Positions 6,459 through 12,620 of a DNA stretch of 12,620 nt are shown in pieces. Origin of the DNA: Spirochaetales bacterium (GTDB lineage Bacteria; Spirochaetota; Spirochaetia; SPDA01); contig SPDA01000018.1 of the NCBI GenBank assembly GCA_004525155.1, positions 1-12,620 of the forward strand, in the 5' to 3' direction. Under the pieces are notes generated by a model. The model searched no databases, was not told where the DNA came from, and worked only from the letters and a program-made list of their open reading frames with translations. The position numbers and the translations under genes were made by a program. Each line of letters opens with the position of its first letter. The stretch's first letter is position 1.

Positions 6459-7706
6459 TTAATCTTCGGCTTTTTTTCTGTCTTTGGCAATGGAAATGAG
6501 TTCGTCCGTCCGCCACCAGACCAGCTTCGCGCCTGTCTCCTCGCAGAGCAGGGCGGACAGGATTCCTGAAGAGTCCAGATAAAACTTGCGGAAAATCTGC
6601 TCGTCGTCTTTTATCTGCAGCACCGCGCTGTCTTCCACCTTGCCCTTTCGGTCAAGAATCATGAGCTGATACTGGGACACGCCCAGGGGGCTGAGAAGGA
6701 AAAGATACCCGCCGGAGGCGGCACCCAGAAATTCGGTTATCGATTTTTCCTTTTTATCGTCTAGTATGGAAAGACCTTCTGGTTTTTTATACGTATCGGG
6801 AATTTCAAAACTGTCCGTATAGCCTTCTTTCTGTATGTCGAAAATGAAAATTGCGGACTTGTGGAATTGAATACCGTACCTGTATTTGGAGGAAGGGTCC
6901 ATGGCATCGGCGTAATAATCGATTTTCATGTAGATCTTTCTTTCCGATGAATCAGCGTACATGGCTTCCAGGGAGGGTATAAGCTTTTCCCCTTTTTCGG
7001 GGAGAGGCAGGGCGGATCCTTCCATACGGATGGTATAGAGAAGCTGACCCCCCTCGTTAAACCAGAAGACTATCCACGAACTCAGGGTCCTGGTAAAAAC
7101 GATTATTTCGTCCATGTCGTTCACCTGGATCCTTTCAATAAACGGAAACGGCGTTCCCCCCACTCCTTCCTGGCCAAGGTAATCCTTGAGCCTTCCGTTG
7201 GTATCGAAGCGGAGGATTACCTGGTCGAAGACGGACTGGCCCGCTTCATCCTGTATTCTCCTCTCCTTCGGCACTCCGTCCTGCACGAGCAGCATCTTGT
7301 TGGACCCGACCGCGATGTTGCCCGGGCTCACAAAAGGATAGGGAAACGCGAGCCGGTTGGTGACGGTGTCTCCGGATACCCTTTTAAGAACTATCGGTAC
7401 CGGGTTTTTCTCCTCATTATAGACAAGGGAAATTATGTCGCCGTAGGAATTGAACTTCATCACCTTGCCGCCGTCCTGGTTGCTTATGTAAATCAGCCCG
7501 TCCTTCATGACAAAATCGATGGTACCGCCGGTATAATGATTATCCAGCATGAAGAAAGACAGGTGATCCTCCATTTTCCCAAGCCGCAGGGTAAAGAGAT
7601 CTTCCCTTTTTAATATGTCGGTTTTTCCGCCGCCGCAGGAAAAAAGCGAAACCGCGGCCAGTAGAACGCAGGTAAATCTTAAAATTTTCACGGTGTTCCC
7701 AGTCAT
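6459..7706 (-). CDS. Predicted lipoprotein with beta-propeller-like repeats, unknown function
   Basis: The protein has up to 415 residues and begins with a lipoprotein signal peptide: basic KILR, a hydrophobic stretch, and the lipobox LFSC with the lipidated Cys at 24, followed by GGGKTD. The mature part has recurring strand-rich blocks of the type 'I.V...I...D....VI.FD.NG.L' (for example VILRFDTNGRLKDYLG and IVFWFNEGGQLLYTIR), which suggests an NHL- or six-bladed-propeller-like fold. No catalytic motif is seen. It may belong to a spirochaete lipoprotein family called LIC_12708, but I cannot confirm this. Start choice is uncertain: the ATG at 7706 lies only 3 bp past a predicted -10 hexamer, so the in-frame GTG at 7691 (VKILRFTC...), with GGGA 5 nt upstream, may be the real start; either gives the same mature protein. 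It leads the minus-strand cluster and diverges from secA. Confidence 0.8.
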   Translation of the reverse strand: MTGNTVKILRFTCVLLAAVSLFSCGGGKTDILKREDLFTLRLGKMEDHLSFFMLDNHYTGGTIDFVMKDGLIYISNQDGGKVMKFNSYGDIISLVYNEEKNPVPIVLKRVSGDTVTNRLAFPYPFVSPGNIAVGSNKMLLVQDGVPKERRIQDEAGQSVFDQVILRFDTNGRLKDYLGQEGVGGTPFPFIERIQVNDMDEIIVFTRTLSSWIVFWFNEGGQLLYTIRMEGSALPLPEKGEKLIPSLEAMYADSSERKIYMKIDYYADAMDPSSKYRYGIQFHKSAIFIFDIQKEGYTDSFEIPDTYKKPEGLSILDDKKEKSITEFLGAASGGYLFLLSPLGVSQYQLMILDRKGKVEDSAVLQIKDDEQIFRKFYLDSSGILSALLCEETGAKLVWWRTDELISIAKDRKKAED

Positions 7707-7709
7707 TGG

Positions 7710-7738
7710 ATACTACTATCAGGCCGTGAGCCTGTCAA
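7710..7738 (-). promoter_or_regulatory. Predicted promoter of the lipoprotein gene cluster
   Basis: On the minus strand a perfect TTGACA -35 (7738-7733) is followed after 17 bp by TAGTAT (7715-7710, 4 of 6 matches to TATAAT). Transcription would begin near 7703, at or after the annotated ATG at 7706-7704, which favours the GTG at 7691 as translation start. Confidence 0.5.
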
Positions 7739-7756
7739 TGTAATATTATGTACATT
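7737..7756. promoter_or_regulatory. Inverted repeat in the secA / lipoprotein divergent control region, possible operator
   Basis: AATGTA (7737-7742) and TACATT (7751-7756) form a dyad with 8 bp between the arms. It overlaps the -35 hexamer of the secA promoter and touches the -35 hexamer of the divergent promoter, where a regulator could act on both. In an AT-rich 96-bp region such a 6-bp repeat can arise by chance. Confidence 0.3.
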
Positions 7757-7777
7757 TCAAGGCGTATCTGTTATATT
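7749..7777 (+). promoter_or_regulatory. Predicted promoter of secA
   Basis: TGTACA (7749-7754, 4 of 6 matches) and TATATT (7772-7777, 5 of 6) are separated by 17 bp. Transcription would start near 7784, leaving a leader of about 20 nt that contains GGAG at 7795-7798 before the start codon. The short leader has no room for a SecM-like arrest peptide gene. Confidence 0.45.
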
Positions 7778-7802
7778 ATAAAAAACAAATTACTGGAGTC
7801 AC

Positions 7803-10565
7803 ATGATTATGGGTGCAAACCTGTTAACCGCTCTTTTAGGATCACAGCATGAAAGAAACCTGCGAGACCTTCTGCCTGTTCTTCACAGGATAAATCAAAA
7901 GGAAGCATGGGCCGCCGCTCTCTCGCCCGGTGAATTTCAGGAATGTACCCGTAATTTCCGGGAAAGATGCGCTTCCGGGGAATCATTGGACGATATTCTG
8001 CCGGAGGCCTTCGCCCTCGTACGGGAGGCATCCAGGCGCACCCTCGGCGAACGCCATTACGATGTTCAGCTCTTAGGCGGGGTTGTACTCCACCAGGGAA
8101 AGATCATGGAAATGAAAACCGGGGAAGGGAAAACGCTTTCCAGCGTTACGGCGGCCTACCTCAACTGCATAACCGGCAAAGGCGTGCACGTGGTGACGGT
8201 CAACGATTACCTGGCCGGAAGGGACGCGGAGTGGATGGGACCGGTTTATTCCTATCTGGGGGTCAGCGTCAGCGCCATTCTTTCGGACATGGACAACGAC
8301 GCGCGCAAGCAGGCCTACGAAAAAGACATAACCTACGGGACCAACAACGAGTTCGGCTTCGATTACCTGCGGGACAACATGCGCTGGGACAGGGGCTCCA
8401 AAGTTCAGCGGGGGCATAATTACTGCATTATCGACGAAATAGACAGTATTCTCATAGATGAGGCGCGGACGCCTCTCATCATTTCCGGCGGCGCGGAAGA
8501 CGACACCGTTAAATTCTACGAGGTCAACAAACTGGTACCCGGTCTCGTGGAATGTGAAAAGGACGAGGTGAAGGGCGAGTATCCCGAAAACGCCGAGGGC
8601 GACTTCAAGCTGGATGAAAAAAGTAAAAGGGTCACCTTTACCGACCAGGGCATAAATCATATCGAAGCCCTGCTGGAGAAACGCGGACTTATACGCGGTT
8701 CCCTGGTGGAGGAATCAAATTTTGAATACATCCATTATGTAACCCAGGCCATGAAGGCGCGGCATCTTTTTCACAAGGACGTGGATTACGTGGTACAGCA
8801 GGGAGAGGTGCAGATCGTCGACGAATTCACCGGCCGCATCCTGACCGGCCGGCGGTATTCCGAAGGCCTGCATCAGGCTATCGAGGCCAAGGAACAGATC
8901 CGCATCGCGAAGCGGAACAGGACTCTTGCGACCATCACCTTTCAGAATTATTTCCGCATGTACGGCAAGATTTCCGGCATGACCGGAACCGCGGACACGG
9001 AAGCCAAGGAATTTTCGAAAATCTACAACCTCGATGTGGTGGTCATCCCGACCAACAGGCCTGTCGTGCGGGATGACGAGAACGACGTCATCTACTTCAA
9101 CGAGGATCTCAAATTCAACGCCATCTGCGAAGAAATAGCCAGGGTTCACAAGAAAGGCCAGCCCATGCTGGTTGGTACCATATCCATCGAAAAATCCGAA
9201 AAACTTTCGTCCCTGCTGACAAAACGCGGAATCCGTCATGAAATCTTAAACGCCAAAAACCACGCCAGGGAAGCCCTCATCATTTCGGAGGCAGGGGCAA
9301 AAGGTTCCGTTACCATAGCCACCAACATGGCAGGCCGAGGTACCGACATAAAGCTCGGCGGGAATCCCGAATACAGGGCCCGCAAGACAGCGGGTACCGA
9401 GGCGAAAGATGAAGACTACAGGAAAGCCCTGGACAAGGAATTCACAACCTGGAGAAAGGATTACGAGGAGGTAAAAACCTTTGATGGGTTGTACGTTCTC
9501 GGCACGGAACGGCACGAAGCCAGGCGAATCGACAATCAGCTCCGGGGACGTTCCGGCAGGCAGGGGGACCCCGGCACCTCCCGGTTCTTCATTTCCCTGG
9601 ACGATGAACTCATGAGGCTCTTCGGCGGTGAGAATTTCAAAACCATGATGGGCCGGCTCGGCATGAAGGAGGGGGAGCCGCTGGTGCACCCCTGGATTAA
9701 TAAAGCCATCGAAAGGGCCCAGACCAGGGTTGAAGAACGCAACTACGAAATCCGGAAACACCTTCTCGATTACGACGATGTGCTCAACGAACAGAGAAAA
9801 TTCATCTACTCACAGCGGGACGCCATCCTCGAAGACGACCATCTCCACGAGAGGGTGCTTACCACGGCGGAGGAAATAACGGAGGAACTGCTCGATACTC
9901 ATGTGCAGGGAAACGATGTATCCGAAAATACCTTCCGTTCGCTAGCACAGGATTTAAAGGAGAATTTCTTCTATGCGCCTTCACAGGAGTCCGCCGCCGT
10001 TCTCAAGGCTTCAAGGGAGAACTTCCGGAAGCAGCTCATAAAGGACTTGAGAACGGACATCGAAGATAAAATGTCCAAGGTGGGCAGCGAGAATTTCAAT
10101 AATTACATCCGTTTTGAATATCTGCGGAACATCGATTCCCGCTGGCAGGACCACCTGGAAAGCCTTGAGGCCCTGCGCGAAGCCGTCTACCTCCGCAGCT
10201 ACGGGCAGAAGAACCCCCTGCTCGAATACAAGCTCGAGGGTTTTGAAATCTTCGACAAGCTCATCCAGGACATCCGGACGGCCATAGCAAGAAAAATAAT
10301 AAAAGTACAGATCAAGGAATATTCCCCGTCCGGACAGGTGCGGAACAAGGCGCAGGAGGCCGTAGCGGCCCACAGGCAGTTCGGCCAGTTCGGCGGCGCC
10401 GGCGCCGCGGCACAGGCTTCACACAGCGGCTCGGGCATGACCGGACCGGCCAGGGAGGCGACACCGGAGAAAGTCCAGATAAAACGGACCTACCCGAAGG
10501 TAGGCCGGAACGATGCCTGCCCCTGCGGCAGCGGGAAAAAATACAAGTACTGCCACGGCATGTGA
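7803..10565 (+). CDS. secA: Protein translocase ATPase SecA
   Basis: SecA is the ATP-driven motor that pushes unfolded preproteins through SecYEG. The protein has 920 residues. Visible are Walker A MKTGEGKT (104-111) in nucleotide-binding domain 1, the DEAD-like [14 protein letters not shown] (from about 210), the preprotein-binding region, the second-domain motif [10 protein letters not shown] with [22 protein letters not shown], the helical scaffold, and a Gly/Ala/Gln-rich linker (about 855-890). The C-terminal zinc motif [14 protein letters not shown] is complete (C906, C908, C917, H918), which in E. coli contacts SecB and phospholipids. GGAG at 7795-7798 lies 4 nt before ATG 7803 and 10 nt before the in-frame ATG at 7809, so either may be used. 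The gene has its own predicted promoter and ends 8 nt before the strong hairpin at 10574. It would export the neighbouring lipoprotein and M23 peptidase, among many others. Confidence 0.98.
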   Translation: MIMGANLLTALLGSQHERNLRDLLPVLHRINQKEAWAAALSPGEFQECTRNFRERCASGESLDDILPEAFALVREASRRTLGERHYDVQLLGGVVLHQGKIMEMKTGEGKTLSSVTAAYLNCITGKGVHVVTVNDYLAGRDAEWMGPVYSYLGVSVSAILSDMDNDARKQAYEKDITYGTNNEFGFDYLRDNMRWDRGSKVQRGHNYCIIDEIDSILIDEARTPLIISGGAEDDTVKFYEVNKLVPGLVECEKDEVKGEYPENAEGDFKLDEKSKRVTFTDQGINHIEALLEKRGLIRGSLVEESNFEYIHYVTQAMKARHLFHKDVDYVVQQGEVQIVDEFTGRILTGRRYSEGLHQAIEAKEQIRIAKRNRTLATITFQNYFRMYGKISGMTGTADTEAKEFSKIYNLDVVVIPTNRPVVRDDENDVIYFNEDLKFNAICEEIARVHKKGQPMLVGTISIEKSEKLSSLLTKRGIRHEILNAKNHAREALIISEAGAKGSVTIATNMAGRGTDIKLGGNPEYRARKTAGTEAKDEDYRKALDKEFTTWRKDYEEVKTFDGLYVLGTERHEARRIDNQLRGRSGRQGDPGTSRFFISLDDELMRLFGGENFKTMMGRLGMKEGEPLVHPWINKAIERAQTRVEERNYEIRKHLLDYDDVLNEQRKFIYSQRDAILEDDHLHERVLTTAEEITEELLDTHVQGNDVSENTFRSLAQDLKENFFYAPSQESAAVLKASRENFRKQLIKDLRTDIEDKMSKVGSENFNNYIRFEYLRNIDSRWQDHLESLEALREAVYLRSYGQKNPLLEYKLEGFEIFDKLIQDIRTAIARKIIKVQIKEYSPSGQVRNKAQEAVAAHRQFGQFGGAGAAAQASHSGSGMTGPAREATPEKVQIKRTYPKVGRNDACPCGSGKKYKYCHGM
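10393..10408. repeat. 16-bp perfect GC palindrome within secA linker
   Basis: GCGGCGCCGGCGCCGC reads the same on both strands. It encodes Gly and Ala residues of the low-complexity SecA linker just before the zinc domain. The simplest explanation is GC-rich Gly/Ala coding, not a regulatory site. Confidence 0.5.
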
Positions 10566-10567
10566 GC

Positions 10568-10622
10568 AAAAAAAACGCCGTTCAAAGGAAGTCTGCCTTC
10601 CCTGAACGGCGTTGTGCTTTTT
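10568..10622. terminator. Bidirectional intrinsic terminator between secA and rpsU
   Basis: AACGCCGTTCA (10574-10584) pairs perfectly with TGAACGGCGTT (10603-10613). Inside it a second stem GGAAG/CTTCC (10587-10591 with 10597-10601) closes on the 5-nt loop TCTGC, so the whole forms one long, nearly continuous hairpin. On the minus strand it is followed directly by a T-run (complement of A 10568-10575), an ideal terminator for the recJ-M23-rpsU operon. On the + strand TTTTT (10618-10622) follows after 4 nt, so it can also end secA transcription. Confidence 0.9.
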
Positions 10623-10646
10623 GCGTGTGATTCTAATCAAACACTA

Positions 10647-10865
10647 TCAATAACTTTTCATGGATTGAAGCTTTCTCTGTTTTTTCATCTGCTTCCTCTC
10701 CATTGCTTTGCGTTTCTTGTTCTTGACAGTGGAAGGTTTTTCAAAATATTCCCGCTTTTTCCACTCTCTGATGATTCCTTCTTTTTCAACCATCCGTTTG
10801 AACCGTTTGAGCGCTTTTTCAAGCGGTTCGTTGTCATCAATTACGATGTGTGCTATGTTAATCAC
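10647..10865 (-). CDS. rpsU: 30S ribosomal protein S21
   Basis: S21 is a small basic protein of the 30S subunit, near the 3' end of 16S rRNA, and aids initiation on natural mRNAs. The 72-residue product has the family core [34 protein letters not shown] and a Lys/Arg-rich tail with extra length ([18 protein letters not shown]). The only usual start codon in frame is GTG at 10865, which overlaps the end of the M23 peptidase gene by 8 nt. The Shine-Dalgarno-like GAGGGG touches this GTG without spacer, and GGGGGTGAT extends the anti-SD match across it, so the true start might lie a few codons downstream at a non-standard codon (ATA at 10856-10854). S21 N-termini vary, so length does not decide this. 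It is the last gene of the recJ operon, closed by the hairpin at 10574-10613. Confidence 0.93.
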   Translation of the reverse strand: MINIAHIVIDDNEPLEKALKRFKRMVEKEGIIREWKKREYFEKPSTVKNKKRKAMERKQMKKQRKLQSMKSY

Positions 10866-10871
10866 CCCCTC
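10858..10871 (-). promoter_or_regulatory. Overlapping stop, Shine-Dalgarno and start at the M23 peptidase / rpsU junction
   Basis: The peptidase gene ends GAG-free in its own frame as GGG GGT GAT TAA, while rpsU reads GTG ATT AA from the same bases. The purine-rich run GAGGGGGTGAT (10871-10861) is therefore at once the peptidase C-terminus, the likely ribosome binding site and the start region of rpsU. This points to translational coupling. Confidence 0.6.
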
Positions 10872-11808
10872 TTTCGTAAGCAGTACTGTCCATGATACTC
10901 ATAATTTTAATCATGTCAAGGACCTTGTTGCCGGTAAACCAGAGGGGATCCACAGGCACGTTGGCGAGGCGGAACTCCCAGTGAAGGTGGGGCCCGGTTA
11001 CAAGACCGGTGGCGCCCACGGTCCCCAGGAGCGCCCCCTGTTCAACAATGTCATCCGGCCTCACGGCAAGGCTGTTCAGGTGATAATAGAGGCTGTAGAG
11101 CGAGGGCATATGTTCGATTACCACGGTATTCCCGGTTATGATACGCGCTGAGGAAAAAACCACCCTGCCCTTTCCGGACGCAAAAACGGGGGTTCCGGCA
11201 GCCGCGCCGTAGTCGATTCCGGCATGGATGGAGGAATCCCGCCCGCCGTCCGCATAGAAATACCCGCGGCGGTCACCGAACCCGGAGGTCTGCCGGAGCT
11301 GCTCGAGGGGAAAGGAAAAACTGTCCGGATGATAGAGGGCGGCGGGATGAAAGGAATGTAGAATGGCGAGGAGCTGATAGTACTCCTCGATTCTTTTCGG
11401 CTCGTTATCATTTTTCAGGTCCGTCATGTCGGTGGAGAATTCAATGTCCTCTGCCGCAAAGATCCGGGGCAGGATTTTCACGGTTCTTCGCAGCCAGAAA
11501 TAATTTGTCCCGTCCCTGCCTTCCATTTCAATTTCGTACGTGCCCGGGGAAAAATAATCCGGAATACCCATGAGACTCATTACAATACTGCCGCCGTCTC
11601 CGGCATGGAAGACGCCCGCAACAAGCAGCCTGCCTCCCGCAGCGTTCAAAAGGGAAACACCCACCTGTTCCAGGTCCTGTTCACCCTTCATGGCGACGAC
11701 AAGCGGGCACCCGGGTTCCACGGCTTCGGGCACAACCACCTTCGGCATCGTCCAAAGGCGGGCAGCGGCAGTCAGCAGGAGGAGGAGTAAGGAGATTTTT
11801 CTGATCAT
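10858..11808 (-). CDS. M23-family (LytM/peptidase M23B) cell-wall endopeptidase, exported
   Basis: M23 enzymes are zinc metallopeptidases that cut peptide cross-links of peptidoglycan. From ATG 11808 the protein has 316 residues, with a signal sequence [19 protein letters not shown] (cleavage probable near 19-21), so it acts outside the inner membrane. Residues about 25-120 look like a beta-rich domain, and 190-290 are the catalytic domain. Zn ligands H195 and D199 (HAGIDYG) and H276 of HLHWEF (274-279) are present, along with the further histidines H243 (YYHL) and H274, so the site looks active and not of the degenerate EnvC/NlpD type. An in-frame upstream ATG at 11952 would place 48 residues inside recJ with no signal peptide at the N-terminus, so it is not used. 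The ATG shares the sequence ATGA with the recJ stop, implying coupled translation. The target (cell separation, turnover or flagellar passage) is unknown. Confidence 0.92.
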   Translation of the reverse strand: MIRKISLLLLLLTAAARLWTMPKVVVPEAVEPGCPLVVAMKGEQDLEQVGVSLLNAAGGRLLVAGVFHAGDGGSIVMSLMGIPDYFSPGTYEIEMEGRDGTNYFWLRRTVKILPRIFAAEDIEFSTDMTDLKNDNEPKRIEEYYQLLAILHSFHPAALYHPDSFSFPLEQLRQTSGFGDRRGYFYADGGRDSSIHAGIDYGAAAGTPVFASGKGRVVFSSARIITGNTVVIEHMPSLYSLYYHLNSLAVRPDDIVEQGALLGTVGATGLVTGPHLHWEFRLANVPVDPLWFTGNKVLDMIKIMSIMDSTAYERGGD

Positions 11809-12620
11809 CGCTTGAGGTCCAGTACGGTGAGCTGGAGGGTCTCTGCGTTCTGGTAATAGTTTCTCGAAACACGGAATACGATATCCACCTTGTCGCCCAG
11901 GGAGAAATCGACGTTGACCTTGCCGGAAGCGTTCCAGAAAAGGGCCGGCCACTTGAACTTGCCCGTGTCGAGCAGAAACTTGACGTGCTGTTTTTCCGTC
12001 TTACCCATGATATTTATGTCTTTTATGAGAATTCCCCGGGTCAGGAACACGAGAGGCCTGTTGGCTTCGCCGTAGGGCGCGAAAAAATCCACCGCCTTTA
12101 TAAGATCCGGGTTTACATAATCGAGGGGAAGTTCCGCGTCAATTTCCAGGGTTTCTTCCTTTTCGGCATCATCGCCGGATGGTTCCATGTCTTTCACGAG
12201 GGCACTGACCATGTTTTTGAAAACGTCGAATTTTTCCCTGGGCATGCTGAAACCCGCAGCGCAGTCATGACCGCCGTAATCGTAAAAAACCTCGGAACAG
12301 GAATCGAGAAATTCCTTGACGTTGAACCCGTCTTTGCTTCTCATGGAACCGACCACGGTTTCTCCCATAAAAGCCACGACTATGGCCGTGGTACGGAAAT
12401 ACTGAAGAAGCCTCGTGGCCAGAATTCCCGTGACTCCCCTGTGAATATTGTCCCCGGAGACAAGCACGAGTTTTTTTTCGAACTCAAGAAGGCTCTCCTC
12501 CGCCTGGGGCATAATCGTATCCCAGATTTTTTCCCCCACTTTCTTTCTTTCCTCGTTAAGGGCGGTAATTTCCCGAATCAGGCTTTCACATTCCTGGGGA
12601 TTTTCCGAAAGCAGCAGCCG
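11805..12620 (-). CDS. recJ: Single-stranded-DNA-specific exonuclease RecJ, C-terminal part (5' end outside window)
   Basis: RecJ degrades single-stranded DNA 5' to 3' in recombination (RecF pathway), mismatch repair and base-excision repair. The frame is open from the window edge, giving 271 residues that begin RLLLSENPQECESLIREITALNEER, the typical helix between the DHH core and the DHHA1 domain. Then come the family's SGDNIHRGVTGILATRLLQYF (equivalent to 'w..GV.GIvAsRL...f'), the DHHA1 nucleic-acid motif GGHDCAAGFSM, and the C-terminal OB-fold region (about 190-271) ending [10 protein letters not shown]. The catalytic DHH motifs lie beyond the window. The GTG at 12539 is internal, not a start. 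A short acidic insertion (DMEPSGDDAEKEE) precedes the OB fold. The stop TGA overlaps the M23 peptidase start as ATGA. Confidence 0.93.
   Translation of the reverse strand, partial: RLLLSENPQECESLIREITALNEERKKVGEKIWDTIMPQAEESLLEFEKKLVLVSGDNIHRGVTGILATRLLQYFRTTAIVVAFMGETVVGSMRSKDGFNVKEFLDSCSEVFYDYGGHDCAAGFSMPREKFDVFKNMVSALVKDMEPSGDDAEKEETLEIDAELPLDYVNPDLIKAVDFFAPYGEANRPLVFLTRGILIKDINIMGKTEKQHVKFLLDTGKFKWPALFWNASGKVNVDFSLGDKVDIVFRVSRNYYQNAETLQLTVLDLKR

Noticed and set aside
6436..6516. Longer start (ATG 6516) for the single-pass membrane protein
   Set aside because: It overlaps the lipoprotein gene by 58 bp and adds a basic stretch that looks like mirrored coding from the lipoprotein C-terminus.
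8073..8660. A 195-codon minus-strand open frame opposite secA, and similar frames at 8715-9239 and 9246-9761
   Set aside because: They mirror the conserved SecA frame and show no protein-like domain or start signals.
11809..11952. Extension of the M23 peptidase gene to ATG 11952
   Set aside because: It would read 144 bp inside recJ in another frame and bury the clear signal peptide; the ATG at 11808 in an ATGA overlap is far better.

Overview
The window holds eleven protein genes, two of them cut by the window ends, with almost no spare DNA; no gene-free stretch exceeds about 105 bases. I see no rRNA, tRNA, CRISPR array, insertion sequence or phage gene. The organism looks like a diderm bacterium of moderate GC content. 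A spirochaete is my best guess, from the short Leu-Phe-Ser-Cys lipobox, a set of small envelope proteins I recognise only loosely, and the mix of housekeeping genes; this assignment is an inference.

Bases 1-5062 carry two glycogen-synthesis genes on the + strand: the 3' end of glycogen synthase (glgA) and complete ADP-glucose pyrophosphorylase (glgC). Between them, on the opposite strand, lies a two-gene operon, mrfA-mrfB. It encodes a DEAD/DEAH-type helicase with a C-terminal four-cysteine DUF1998 module and a DEDD-type exonuclease, the pair known in Bacillus subtilis (YprA/YprB) for repair of mitomycin C damage. glgA and mrfB overlap tail to tail by 22 bp.

Bases 5051-7706 are a minus-strand cluster read in the order lipoprotein, single-pass membrane protein, four-helix membrane protein, Nudix hydrolase (MutT-like). 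The first three have no assignable function. The Nudix gene overlaps the 3' end of glgC by 12 bp. The cluster starts from a promoter facing away from secA, and a second internal promoter probably serves the last two genes.

Bases 7707-7802 are a 96-bp divergent control region with one sigma-70-like promoter in each direction and a TGTA/TACA dyad that overlaps both -35 elements. secA follows on the + strand and encodes the protein-export ATPase. It ends at a compound hairpin that also terminates the genes coming from the other side.

Bases 10647-12620 are a tight minus-strand operon, recJ - M23 peptidase - rpsU. recJ and the peptidase gene share an ATGA stop/start, and the peptidase gene and rpsU overlap by 8 nt. 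It joins a DNA exonuclease, a secreted cell-wall endopeptidase and a ribosomal protein.

Most of the window is housekeeping. No clearly new multi-gene system is proven here. The least understood parts are the envelope-protein cluster beside secA, the mrfAB pair set between glycogen genes, and the unusual rpsU start.
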